Origin: Cranoglanis bouderius
Taxonomy: Eukaryota; Chordata; Actinopteri; Siluriformes; Cranoglanididae
DNA: 64,000 nt
Assembly: GCA_023630585.1 (NCBI GenBank)
Contig: CM042565.1
Coordinates: 9,708,513 to 9,772,512, forward strand
Reading direction: 5' to 3'
Shown here: piece after piece, positions 10,201 to 37,439 of the stretch
Layout of the letters: each line of letters starts with the position of its first letter
Numbering within the stretch: the stretch's first letter is position 1
Notes under the pieces: model-generated
Told to the model about the DNA's origin: nothing
What the model saw: the letters and a program-made list of their open reading frames with translations, nothing else
Databases searched by the model: none
Translations under genes and position numbers: made by a program

Positions 10201-11388
10201 TTGATGCCTTGACCCCAGCCTCAGTCCATTCCTTGTGAAGTTCACTCAAATTCTTGAATCGATTTTGCTTGACAATCCTCATAAGGCTGGGGTTCTCTCG
10301 GTTGGTTGTGCATCTTTTTCTTCCACACTTTTTCCTTCCACTCAACTTTCTGTTAACATGCTTGGATACAGCACTCTGTGAACAGCCAGCTTCTTTGGCA
10401 ATGAATGTTTGTGGCTTATCTAGTGAACCAAACTGAGAGACCATTTTGAAGGCTCAGGAAACCTTTGCAGGTGTTTTGAGTTGATTAGCTGATTGGCATG
10501 TCACCATATTCTAATTTGTTGAGATAGTGAATTGGTGGGTTTTTGTTAAATGTGAGCCAAAATCATCACAATTAAAAGAACCAAAGACTTAAACTACTTC
10601 AGTCTGTGTGCATTGAATTTATTTAATACACGAGTTTCACAATTTGAGTTGAATTACTGAAATAAATGTACTTTTCCACGACATTCTAATTTATTGAGAT
10701 GCACCTGTATACCGCAATCTGTTTCACATGAATGACAAACAAAATATTAAAATATAACAAAAAAAATTTTATTTTGTGATGAAGTGAAGCTGGTAATTTC
10801 TAAATTAGATGCATTGGCTGTTAACCATTAAAACCATTACTGGTCCTTAATAGTATCCAGTAGACATAACATGGCACCAATAGAAGGCAATAATTAGAGA
10901 CCCACAGGGACCATTGCAGTTTCCATTAAAACCAATACAATTCCCATTATTACCATTAAAACCATTACAAATTCTAGGAGGGTTTCTATTGGGGGTTTTT
11001 TTCCCAGCAGGGTTGTTTTTATTACATTTCCATGATATTATTGTTGAGAACTCCATATGACACATACATTGAAAAAAAAATAGGGCTCCTAAATCACACT
11101 TTACCTGCTGTTTATACAATTATAACTGTAATAATGTAGAGTCACTACAAGTAGTAAACACTACAAGTTTTGTTTTTGAATATATCACAAACACTATTAG
11201 GTTCCTGTTAAACAAGCTAATCAAGACGCTCAGCTTCATGTGAAGTTAACTAGCACTGAGAGATTTATTTCATCCCTTAACAGTAAATTTAAATATGATG
11301 AATATGTTCCACGTTCTTGAACCATGTCTAAATCACACGAAAGTAAATAAGCATAAACACAGCAAAAAGCGTTATCTCGTCTTACCAT
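7148..11388 (-). CDS. dpm2: Dolichol-phosphate mannosyltransferase subunit 2, complete, 4 coding exons
   Basis: Join on the minus strand: 11386-11388, 8813-8902, 8128-8230, 7148-7203. All introns are GT-AG and phases close exactly, giving 83 residues (human DPM2 has 84). The N-terminal part begins ATGADQTVGLGLVG, followed by a first membrane segment (about residues 9-31), a luminal loop containing DSDHVIHSYFLPREY, a second hydrophobic segment (about 49-74) and a basic tail ending KSRKPKKVN. In the family, DPM2 is a small ER membrane protein that binds and stabilises DPM1/DPM3, the enzyme making dolichol-phosphate-mannose for N-glycans, GPI anchors and O-/C-mannosylation; it has no catalytic site of its own. 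The tail is the least conserved part compared with human. It lies upstream of, and on the same strand as, nothing else recognised; the next gene is eeig1 about 8.6 kb away. Identification is by memory of the vertebrate protein. Confidence 0.95.
7310..7400 (+). repeat. Repeat family A fragment
   Basis: The GGATTATTTTCCTATACAAAC and AGTGTTTTATTCCTCTTATA blocks match the start of family A. It lies in dpm2 intron 3 and runs into a family B copy. Confidence 0.6.
7385..7950 (+). repeat. Repeat family B, longest copy, inside dpm2 intron 3
   Basis: Carries GTGAAGTGCCTTGAAACAC, CCACTGAAACAGGAAGTCAG, CTCCTCCCCCTTTTTAAATA, GCCAATAGCG, then GGGGGCGGGGCACTTCAGAT and the end AACCTTACGGCTAACATATT. Compared with the copy at 1850 it has about 120 extra bases between the CCAAT block and the GC-box block. 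Confidence 0.7.
8128..8230 (-). CDS. dpm2: dpm2 coding exon 3
   Basis: 103 bases: 34 codons plus the first base of a Gly codon. It encodes the luminal loop, with the family-typical DSDHVIHSYFLPRE stretch, and most of helix 2. The acceptor is TTTTCAG and the donor GTAAG. Confidence 0.95.
8813..8902 (-). CDS. dpm2: dpm2 coding exon 2
   Basis: Ninety bases, phase 0 at both ends, 30 codons. It encodes the acidic N-terminus and the whole first membrane helix (…FTYYTVWVIVL). The acceptor is TTGAAAAG and the donor GTAAGT. Confidence 0.95.
9201..10707 (-). mobile_element. Tc1-like transposon with 201-bp inverted repeats, in dpm2 intron 1
   Basis: The inverted repeats 9201-9401 and 10507-10707 differ at only about 3 positions. 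The ends are CAGGTGCATCTCAATAAATT and its complement, flanked by TA (9199-9200, 10708-10709). The transposase lies inside on the minus strand. The near-identical ends suggest recent insertion. Confidence 0.95.
9480..10444 (-). pseudogene. Tc1-like DD34E transposase, frameshifted
   Basis: The protein starts MVSQFGSLDKPQTFIAKEAG with an N-terminal helix-turn-helix region and ends AVIKAKGAPTKY, about 321 codons. Near 10075-10082 one base is missing after KEKKN, moving the frame; the other frame resumes with TVDQWSKVLFSDESKF, which carries the first catalytic Asp. The second Asp is in FQQDLAPAH. The third catalytic residue, expected Glu 34 residues further in DLNPIxNLWG, is Gly here. So it has two independent losses: a frameshift and a catalytic substitution. 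It once cut and joined DNA at its own inverted repeats. Confidence 0.9.
10816..11012 (-). mobile_element. MITE family C copy 2 (truncated)
   Basis: The reverse complement of the left two-thirds of 6022-6350, ending CCCAGCAGGG. It shares GAGACCCACAGGGACCATT and ACCATTAAAACCATTAC words. It lies in dpm2 intron 1, 5' of the Tc1. Confidence 0.75.
11386..11388 (-). CDS. dpm2: dpm2 coding exon 1 (start codon only)
   Basis: The ATG is followed directly by the donor GTAAGA, so exon 1 contributes just the initiator Met. No other in-frame start is needed: exon 2 starts with an Ala codon at its acceptor and the resulting Met-Ala-Thr-Gly N-terminus matches the family. Confidence 0.88.
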
Positions 11389-11490
11389 GTCGAACCCGTC
11401 ACTGTCTGAGGTATTTCCTGCCGTTTGCGCTTCCGGTTTCCGGTCCACATCCGCCTGAAGGGATGGGAAATGTAGTTTTTCAGAGGAAAT
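11389..11490 (-). promoter_or_regulatory. dpm2: dpm2 core promoter region with ETS-like and ZNF143-like sites
   Basis: Just upstream of the start codon the minus strand carries two CCGGAAR-type ETS/GABPA-like sites (about 11430-11436 and 11437-11443). Further upstream an AACTACATTTCCCA motif (11464-11477) fits the ZNF143/SBS consensus. No TATA box is obvious. Such combinations are common at vertebrate housekeeping promoters, fitting an ER glycosylation gene. Site calls are by eye. Confidence 0.6.
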
Positions 11491-11764
11491 AAACGCCACA
11501 AGATGGAGACAGAGCATAACTCGACGATTTGTCAGCATTGTGTTCACCTCTGTCCTGAATATTGTCATGTGTAAGAGACAGTAAACAGGTTATATACAGT
11601 GTGTACAGTATGTGTCGCCTTCTGTCGCCAAAATCACACCCAGTTCCCTACATAGTGCACTATTAAGGGAGTTTTGCTGTTTTATCGATCCTGTCCTGAG
11701 GCAGGAAGAAACACTTTGTTATTGTACTTTCAATAAGTCTGGCTTTTAGGTATCTGTACTTTAG

Positions 11765-12420
11765 ATTTTTGTATTTCAACTCAATTCAATTTGTATATCA
11801 CTTTTAACAATGGACATTGTCACAGAGCAGTTTTACAGAAATATATAAATTCAGGGTATACATTTTAAATGTATTAATTTATATCTAATGAGCAAGCCAG
11901 CAAGGAAAAAGTCCCTGAGATGATATGAGGAAGAAACCTTGAGAGGAACCAGACTCAAAAGGGAACCCAATCTCATCTGGGAAGCACTGAATAGTGTAAT
12001 TATAAACAATTCCCTTCTATAACTGTGGTCAAAAAGTGCAGCTGTATAACCAGGAAATTCATTATAGTTTTTACATGAAGTCTATTTTGTTGACGTTATC
12101 AACTGTTCACTGATGGAGACTTGAGTACAAAACTGTTCAAAACTGTAGTCCTAAGCCATCATAGCAAAACTGCTCATATCAATTGCAGTCCAAAGACATC
12201 CTCATGGTTTTTAAGTGGTACCATCCTCAGTAATCTCATGTATCTTTAAACTGTCCATGTGGGGCCATCCTCAGCAACAGGAGCGAGGGATTTCCAAGTG
12301 ATGAGAACTGCAATCAGAAGTAGGGAATCAGGATGTATCAGGCAGGTCCAGAGAGCAGAAGGGGTCAGGATTACTGGTATTTCAGAAGTAACATGTGGGG
12401 AGAGAGAGGGAGAGAGAGTC
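11765..12420 (+). repeat. Dispersed teleost repeat, family D
   Basis: Contains ATTCAATTTGTATATCACTT, GAGGAAGAAACCTTGAGAGG and AACCAGACTCAAAAGGGAAC, words recalled from a widespread fish repeat, possibly a LINE 3' region. No open frame of note. Confidence 0.5.
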
Positions 12421-12665
12421 ACACTTTTGACTTTTACAGACATTTCAAAAGAAAAAAAAAATCTCTTTATTTTCAAACACAACATCACTACGTTTCTCTG
12501 AAGTATAAACCTTCAGGATGTTGATCGAAATTGCTAACAGATGTGACAGGAAGAATGAGACCTAATATCTATTAATGTAATCTAACTGTTGCTACAGAAC
12601 TTTGTATTTATCAAAGCACTTTGTATTATAAATTAGCATTCAGCAAGCTTGTACCGTCAGTGTTA

Positions 12666-13189
12666 CACTGTATGGCCAAAAGTATGTGGACAGCTATCAC
12701 ACCCATATGTGGTTCTTCCCCAAACTGTTGCCACAAAGTTTGAAGCACACCGCTGTATAGAATGTCTTTGTATGCTGTAGCATTACAATTTCCCTTCACT
12801 GGAAGTAAAAGGCACAAACCTGTTCCAGCATGACGATGTACCTGGGCACAGAGTGAGCCCCATGAAGACATGGTTTGCCAAGACTGGAGTGGAAGAACTC
12901 GATTGGCCTGCACAGAGCCCCGACCTCAACACCACTGAACACCTTTGGGATGAATTGAAACACTGACTGCACTCCAGACCTCCTCACCAAGCATCAGTGC
13001 CTGACCTCACTAATGCTCTTGTGGATGAATGGACAAATCCCCACAACCACACTCCAAAATCTACTGGAAAGCCTTCCCTGAGGAGTGGAGGTTATTATAA
13101 CAAGAAAGGGGGACTAAATCTGGAATTGTATGTTCAACAAACACATGGGTGTGATAGTCAGGTGTCCACAAACTTCTGGCCATATTGTG
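12666..13189 (+). mobile_element. Tc1-derived ~525-bp element, copy 1
   Basis: The ends are CACTGTATGGCCAAAAGTAT and CTTCTGGCCATATTGTG. The interior still encodes, with stops, only the C-terminal catalytic half of a Tc1 transposase (MKTWFAKTGVEELDWPAQSP, then NTTEHLWDEL with the catalytic Glu); the DNA-binding half is absent. Two further copies are at 29750 and 44113. Confidence 0.85.
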
Positions 13190-13249
13190 CTAACAACTGA
13201 GAGTTTAGGAATAAAGCCATTTTCAGATGTCAGCATAGCTACCAAATTC

Positions 13250-13270
13250 CACCCCCCCCCCCCCCCCCCA
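13250..13270. repeat. Poly-C tract
   Basis: About 20 C residues next to the Tc1 derivative. Confidence 0.9.
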
Positions 13271-14619
13271 AATAACACATTTCCTAGCAATAATCCTTCA
13301 ATCAACATAATAATAAAAGAAGTCCAACATTTATTATACAACAACCAATGTTTCCTTTATTTCCTCCCAAACAGTCCATTAATACGCATCCATAAACAAA
13401 TTTACATTACAGAATATGAAACATCCATATTTGAGTGTAGAAGTTTACAGTTTATAGCCATCTTTAAACAGTAATACATCAAATAATACAATGAGGTCAA
13501 GAAAACTTTGGAAACAATAATATTTGTGTGATCGTAAAATATCAGTATTCATCCATAATTCTACATTTAATATAATCAGAAAAATAAAGTAATTTGTGGT
13601 AGAGTTAAATATAAGTATTGACTTTTTATAGACATCTTAAGTTTTCCAATATATAGTGAAAATTTGATAGCTGTACGGAATACAGTGGTGAAAATTAACC
13701 ACTTTAAAGGAATCTTTCTGGCTGAGCCAAGTGCATAGCTTTATAACCATTTACAAAAGAAAGAGACTGATGTCATGAGCTATGGACAAAGTTGTATATC
13801 TCATTACGTGAAAGTTAGTATTTAAGTGCCATTGTGGTGTGTCTTCCCAAAAACATCACAGTGTAGTTTATGGTTTCATTTATAATTAAAACCCGAAACA
13901 CACAATGATTCATATAAGATCTACACACGCCACATTTTACCCACAAATCATTTTCAGTCTCAAAAACCGTGTAAATCAGAGTGTGGACACTTGAATCACG
14001 ATGAGCGAATTACTTCTGCATTTCAAGCATTCTTTCTATTTATAACTCACAACAGCAAATTACACAAACACTATGGTGCATGAAATCTTTTTGCCCCTCA
14101 TACATCCCAATAATGTAGTCACATAGCAAATGAAATCAGGTTTACGTTTGTGATTAAACAAAAAAAATTTTTAAAAATAAAATAAAAAAATCACAGGTTA
14201 CGGTCTATTACAACCGAACAACAGCATGGCACGAGACTCTTTATAAAAGCAGAAAGAAAGAGCAAGCAGGTATAGCCTCTTAAGTAGTGTGTACATCAAA
14301 CATCTCATGCTGGCACAATACTTATTAATCACTAATGAAATAAGAATAAAGAGAGTTGTGATGGAAATAGCTATCGAAAAATAAACCAGCCTGCTGGTTT
14401 GGAAATTTAGCAAGACAGCACAGTATGAGCATTAGCACGTGGCTGATAACCTATGTGAGCAAGATTGGCACAGAAAGTGACAGACTATGTTGCAAAGATA
14501 GGAAGATTTAGGAAACAAAGTGTGTGGCATGACAAGAATCATGATTAGTTTAAAGATTGTTTGAAAATAAGTTCCCTTGATGTAAATTAGGACAAATGCA
14601 CTTATGTAATTGTAATGTG

Positions 14620-14633
14620 TGTGTGTGTATATG

Positions 14634-14663
<30 letters not shown>
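14620..14663. repeat. TG/TA/CA compound microsatellite
   Basis: TG, then TATATG, then (CA)n running into the left terminus of the following Tc1. Confidence 0.9.
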
Positions 14664-14665
<2 letters not shown>

Positions 14666-15995
14666 GTGGGGGAAAAAGTATTTGATGCCCTGCTGATTTT
14701 GTACGTTTGCCCACTGACAAAGAAATGATCAGTCTATAATTTCAATGGTAGGTGTATTTTAACAGTGAGAGACAGAATAACAACAAAAAAAATCCAGAAA
14801 AACGTATTTCAAAAAAGTTATAAATTGATTTGCATTTTAATGAGTGAAATAAGTATTTGATCCCTTATCAATCAGCAAGATTTCTGGCTCCCAGGTGTCT
14901 TTTACACAGGTAATGAGCTGAGATTAGGAGCACTCTCTTAAAGGGAGTGCTCCTAATGTCAGTTTGTTACCTGTAAAAAGACACCTGTCCACAGAAGCAA
15001 TCAATCAATCAGATTCCAAACTCTCCACCATGGCCAAGACCAAAGAGCTATCCAAGGATGTCAGGGACAAGATTGTAGACCTACACAAGGCTGGAATGGC
15101 CTACAAGACCATCGCCAAGCAGCTTGGTGAGAAGGTGACAACAGTTGGTGCGATTATTCGCAAATGGAAGAAACTGTCAGTCTCCCTCGGTCTGGGGCTC
15201 CATGCAAGATCTCACCTCGTGGAGTTTCAATGATCATGAGAACGGTGAGGAATCAGCCCAGAACTACATTAGAGGATCTTGTTAATGATCTCAAGGCAGC
15301 TGGGACCATAGTCACCAAGAAAACAATTGGTAACACACTACGCTGTGAAGGACTGAAATCCTGCAGCGCCCGCAAGGTCCCCCTGCTCAAGAAAGCACAT
15401 GTACAGGCCCGTCTGAAGTTTGCCTGAATGATTCAGAGGAGAACTGGGTGAAAGTGTTGTGGTCAGGTGTGGTCAGATCTCTTTGGCATCAACTCAACTC
15501 ATCGTGTTTGGAGGAGGAGGAATGCTGCCTATGACTCCAAGTCATAACACCATCCCCACCGTCAAACATGGAGGTGGGAACATTATACTTTGAGGGTGTT
15601 TTTCTGCTAAGGGGACAGGACAACTGCACCGCATCAAAGGGACGATGGATGGGGCCATGTACCGTCAAATCTTGGGTGAGAACCTCCTTCCCTCAGCCAG
15701 GGCATTGAAAATGACCTTAATGACTTGGAGAGGATCTGCAAAGAGGAGTGGGACAAAATCCCTCCTGAGATGTGTGCAAACCTGGTGGCCAACTACAAGA
15801 AACGTCTGACCTCTGTGATTGCCAACAAGGGTTTTGCCACCAAGTACTAAGTGGAAGGGTTCAAATACTTATTTCCCTCATTAAAATGCAAATCAATTTA
15901 TAACTTTTTTGAAATGCGTTTTTCTGGATTTTTTTTTTTTTTGTTATTCTGTCTCTGGGCAAACGTACAAAATCAGCAGGGGATCCCCCCCACTG
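14664..15995 (+). mobile_element. Tc1-like transposon, decayed, near-complete
   Basis: The ends are CAGTGGGGGAAAAAGTATTT and GGGGATCCCCCCCACTG, with long inverted repeats sharing AAATTGATTTGCATTTTAATG-type blocks. A 14931-14956 hairpin (AGGAGCACTC…GAGTGCTCCT) lies upstream of the transposase remnant. Confidence 0.9.
15030..15850 (+). pseudogene. Tc1-like transposase pseudogene
   Basis: It begins MAKTKELSKDVRDKIVDLHK with a helix-turn-helix (AYKTIAKQLGEKVTTVGAII) and ends KGFATKY then TAA. It shifts frame near 15175-15200, where the other frame continues RSGAPCKISPRGVSMIMRTV, stops after RLKFA, and has several more shifts and deletions in the catalytic part, so only fragments are readable. 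Confidence 0.9.
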
Positions 15996-16386
<391 letters not shown>

Positions 16387-16399
16387 GTAGATGAACATA

Positions 16400-16442
16400 C
16401 AGGGTGTTCCAAAAGTCTCCATAAAAAATTGTCACATCTACC
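16400..16442 (+). mobile_element. Mariner-like terminal repeat
   Basis: TA-CAGGGTGTTCCAAAAGTCTCC matches the termini at 33612 and 54106. No paired right end was found; the sequence beyond 16442 to about 16640 is unassigned. Confidence 0.55.
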
Positions 16443-16639
16443 AATAATAGCACATTACTGCACAATGTCAGACTGCACACATGGGTAATGTTGAGGTCAA
16501 AACACTTATGCAACTGTCAATCATCTAGATTCATGTGTCAATTGGGTCATATGCTGTTTTTATTGGGAAGAAAAAACAAGCCTGCTCTTTTGACATATTT
16601 TTGAGTGACAACTCGTACTAGCGTCCTCTGGCGTTAAAA

Positions 16640-17996
16640 TGTGGAGCAAAATAAATAGAAACTCTATAAACTAATTATAAACAATTAATAGCTGAATTGT
16701 GCACCCAAATCAAGGACAAGTCCACTACAATGAACAGGAACTTTCTCAGGACGCTGGTGGAATTCAAATCTGACAAATATTTGAAAAGAAATGATGCATC
16801 AAATTTTTTTTTTGGTCTGGGGAACAAAAACCATTTTTCATTTCCTATTCAAAATTTCACCCCATGATACTTTAGCAATTTTTTAACCGTGATAAACTGA
16901 ATAATCATTCAGAACCTTTCTATCCATGCATCAATCAAATCAAAACAAATTTTTAGGAAAACAAATATAGTTCAATTTCTCGCACCTTTATTTCTCTGAT
17001 TGTGAAGTATAATGAAGAGCCTGAGAAAATGACTGATTTTTAAATTTCACAGCTGTATAGAGTTGTTTGTAGGGACTTAATCTTTATCGATTATAATAAA
17101 AGAGCTTGTTAGTTGTTAAGAGCATTCCATGGAGAAAAAAAAAAAAAATCATTCTTTAATGTATAATTCCTTACATGAATGCAGAAAATATCTTGTATTT
17201 GTCAAATTTCACTACAGGAATCACATATTAAAGTATTAAATCATGAAATCCTCCTTGAATAAAGCCCACATTGCACTTTTAATTGTAAAGATAAGGGATC
17301 TAAATTGTGCAAAGTTTTCTACTCTGTACGTCATCTCAGATCAACTGAGACCACTTTTCTCCATGACCGACATCATGGTTAGCTCATTCAAACTGAAAAC
17401 AAAACAGTACACAGACTTAAAACACTAACACACACACACACTGACATACACACACACATGGGGGGGCGGAAAGCTCCTCAGTCTCTGGATGCACACCAGG
17501 TGCAGTGGGAGACACGCAGGCTGTTGCCAAGTTTAGTGGCATGATTGTGAGTCATTTGCTCTGATCTAAGCCTGAAAAACAAAGCCAGTTTTTCAAGCCA
17601 CATCCTCAATCATCTACTCACATGCATCCCATTATGCTGTACACAAGCTCATGGGTTTTCTGCTCCGCAACGATAAACACATTTTCTTACAGCACTACTG
17701 GCACATTCTGTGTTAAAAATGGAGCAAAAATCTATACGAGAACGACGAGGACATTCGATGCACTGCACTGCAGTACAATACTAACACTTGATTAACACTT
17801 GTATGCACGGCTGAATCCTGCAGCGCAAACATAAACAAGTGAAGAAGAGCGGGATGAGTGTATGTTCGGATGGAGAGTATGGATTCTAAGAAATCTAACT
17901 TGTAGTGGGATTCCCCTGGCCAGCTGGAGAACATATGAGTCACAAGTATGAAACCTCTAATAACCCCAAACACACGCACATGCGCACTCACACGCG

Positions 17997-17998
<2 letters not shown>
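16640..17998. other. No gene seen
   Basis: A/T-rich, apparently single-copy sequence, possibly eeig1 3' UTR or flank. A short CA-rich stretch lies at about 17426-17458. Confidence 0.35.
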
Positions 17999-18038
<40 letters not shown>

Positions 18039-18040
18039 AC
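17999..18040. repeat. (CA)n microsatellite
   Basis: About 40 bases of CA within the eeig1 3' flank. Confidence 0.95.
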
Positions 18041-20022
18041 GTGATTAAAAACATATCAGAAGGCTGTAATCTACGTAGGAATGGCTAGAAGCTTGTTATC
18101 CTGAATATGATATGTTTCAGTATGGCCAGCCATACAGCTGTGTGTCTATTCATCTTTGTGTCATATGGTTTGAAAATTCCAACTAATAGCAAAATCATAA
18201 TTTTAGCCATACTCTGCAGTGATTCAAAATAATTCAGATGATTTTCTTCAAGTAAAATATTGCACAAAAATCACCCATAAAGGCTTCCATAGGGCATAAA
18301 AACCAGCAAATCTGTCTTTAAAATGAAAACTTGTTTTAGCGATGAATATTTTCCAAAAGTTATTATTCCTAATGGTTCTTTTAAGACCTGATAATGAGAT
18401 TTCTACTATGTCGGTTATGGTGCTTTTTCTATACACATTCAGTGTGTAAACTTGGAACTAATCTATTTAGCAAGAACAATGAATCAAGTTAAACCCAAGA
18501 TGGTTAAACATTCCCATGTACCTGGGTTCCTATTTCAATCGAAAGAAATTGAAAATAATTTTATCACAAAAAACCCTAGTTGATGGATGAGACTGCATTT
18601 TTTTCCCCAGATGTGCAATAGTAAAAGTCTAATGTGACTGCTTCCAATAATACATTTTATTATTTTATTACTAATAATTTTAAGCAACCAAAGAGACCAC
18701 AACCCCACCAACTTGCTTTCTATTTACTGAAAGTAACCGTTACTAGCAGCAAATGTCTCTTATGTTCCACGTCTTTTCCCTTCACTGAACTGGCTTTTCG
18801 GCTAGGTGACTTTTATTCATGTTTGGTCTGAATGTCTAGGTTTACCTGAAAAAGCAGAAAGGTGCAGTTTTCAGGTGTCTCTTGTACTGCGTTAGTAAGG
18901 AGTCAAAAATTGTAAATATCATGGCTGAACCGTAGATTTTGGCACCTCTAGAACCGAATTTAAATTCCTCTCTGAACATGTCCTTTTGAAACTATAGGAA
19001 TCTGGAGAAACTGGTGTATAGAAACGCTGACTTTGTCAGAGATATACATTATGAATATAATTGACAGATATCCAGATATGTAACTCAAAAATCAGGTGAC
19101 TGTTTAAGCCAGTACACCAAAAACACAAATTTTTTATCTCATAGTTCATGATTTTAGGTTTAAATATTCACTAAGTATGTTAAAATATTCAGTGATGTAA
19201 TGGTGTTGAACTTCATTTCCACCTGTGGACATGCAAAACTAAACTAAAAAACGAAAGGGTTTTATGCCCCATGGAAACCTTCTGTAGATAATTAGTGTAA
19301 TATATCTTACTGTAAAAACGTGCAATCAACAGAAAATGTTTTAAACCACTGCTAAACATGCAGTTTAAAAAAAAAAAAAAAAAAGAAAGGAAATAAAAAG
19401 GGGGGGTGGGGGTGGGGGAGGAATTTTCCTCTAAGATCATTCCCAATGAAGGGAAGCCGGAGTGGTTAAGTAAAGCAGGATTATTTATGCTAAGTCTCTG
19501 AACACATTTTTGTGGTCTGTAACACGGGCAAAACAAATGTTCAGAAAAACAAATTGGGTAGAAAAAAAAAAAAACACAGATCGGAACCATTAAATAATGA
19601 AAGGCTAAGCAATATATAAATCGTATTTATACTTAAAAATCCTAAGGGCTGCCATTTAGGCCATAAATACGATGTTTCCTAGGCCAAAGACAGTTTTTCA
19701 CAGTGTTCGACTACTTCAGGTATTTCAAGTAGTTTGTTTACTTGCAAATAGGGTGTCAGTAACACATTTTTGATTACGCGGCAAATAATAATAATAATAA
19801 TAATAACAATAATAATAAACAACCCACCACCGTTTGCATATAATACAATGTAAGATTTTCCATGTTATCATAGCGTGTGAATAAACTGATCAGTGAAGAC
19901 AATAAAAAGACTGCAAGTAACAAAACATCTTGTTAGTGTGATACTGGACTTCCCCTCTGTCTTGCTCATCCTCACTTATTGTGGCCTTCTGTTGTATTTC
20001 AGGAGGAGTGTGACTGAGGCCA

Positions 20023-35910
<15,888 letters not shown>

Positions 35911-36217
35911 CTGTGAATGGACAGAGAGCAAAAGAGAGAGAGGATGAATGAGAATGAGCACCATTTTCACCATATGCTTATAAAACCATCTACCTTATAT
36001 ACATTAAGCACTCAAAAAAGAGCTACTTGCATACTTCAGACCAAGTGTTATATTTCATTCGATCTATTTATTTCATCTGATTGGTCAGGCGGTGTTAATT
36101 TTCTACAACAGCACGGCTTTGTATTTCATTTAGCTGCAGGGCAAAGCTGTTCCTTTCCTTTCACATTCCCATAGAGAGAGAAGAGACAGGCTGGCGAAGG
36201 AACGGTTGTTTATCACT

Positions 36218-36282
36218 TCCTCCAGGATTTCACGATCACAGAAATTAACATAAAATCAAGCAAACTCCACAATATTTTTGTA
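36218..36282 (+). repeat. Repeat family E fragment
   Basis: TCCAGGATTTCACGATCACA, then AATCAAGCAAACTCCACAAT matches the outer part of the family E copies at 37440-37830 (reversed) and 52855-53235. Confidence 0.6.
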
Positions 36283-36283
36283 C

Positions 36284-36722
36284 CTAGCCTACTAGGTTTA
36301 AATGTGATCATTTTATTGTGGCAGATGTGTACCGTGTTTTACTATCAAAAAAGCTTTAGCTGTGCTGTCTGTTTTATCTCTGTACCACTGTTATTGTGGA
36401 GAGGTGCGAATTGTTTGCCCAGCAGGGGGCTCACACTCCTCCCGTTTCAGCAGCTAAACACAGTCATGATACTCTACACACAGAAACCCAACAGTGTCCT
36501 GACTGATCTTTTACCAGACTTGCAGCGATAAGATAATTCATTTGTTTATACTGACTGAAAATGTCCGATAAGTCGATTTCAATAAATATCGGAAATAAAT
36601 CAAAATACAGTTCTATTAAAAGTAACCAAACACAGATAAAAACTATGTCATTCCTTAATGAATGAATTTGTAGTGTCGAGAAATTGCTGTGGTATAAGAG
36701 GAATAACACACTCTTGTAGAAA
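36284..36722 (-). repeat. Repeat family A, minus-strand copy upstream of eeig1 exon 2
   Basis: The plus strand begins CTAGCCTACTAGGTTTAAAT and ends AAATTGCTGTGGTATAAGAG then GAATAACACA; this is the reverse of family A. A separate plus-oriented family A start follows at about 36745. Confidence 0.7.
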
Positions 36723-36839
36723 AACAACCCATCACACCACCCAGGTGCTGATTACTTTCCTATAGCTGCATGCCCTGACAGGTTTTATTCCTTTAGCGTA
36801 CATGTATGCATGACATGTGGAATCTCAGAAATTAACACT

Positions 36840-37430
36840 ACACATCTGCAACACCACCACAAACAGTGTAAACAGTACAAAACAACATGTGACGCCAGCA
36901 ACAGATTAAACATACTTTAGCTGCCTCAAATAGCAATACTGTCTCGAATGACATACTCGTAATTACTTTTGATGTGATTTCCTTACAAAATGGTCTGAAT
37001 TTAACAAAGCTCCTAAAAAAAGTCTACATCCTACATCCTAATCTCCTGGATAATCTAGCTTAGTCTGAAGGAAAGTAGGTCATAAGTGATTTAGGATCCA
37101 GCTGAAATGTTTGAAGGAAAAATTTAAAAATAACATTTTGAAAAGAAGCTCAGAGAGTATGACGTGTCCATGCTGTTCCAAAGGAACACATATGCATCCC
37201 AGGATCGATTTTTTTGGCTGACCTAGCCTCTAGCGGATACAGCTTTTAATCCTCCAGATGCACAAAATGTGCACATAACGTACAACAAATGACTTCCTGG
37301 AAACAACACACTGCAGGATCTACAGCGCACTGCTCGCACGTCTGCTGAACAAAAACAGCACTTATATTTGCTAGTGAAGAGTTCCACTGAACACTGCAGG
37401 CTGTGTCCACAATAACAGCAGAGGTAGGTG
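36840..37430. other. No gene seen
   Basis: Unassigned sequence in the presumed eeig1 intron 1. Confidence 0.35.
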
Positions 37431-37439
37431 TTTAGAAAA

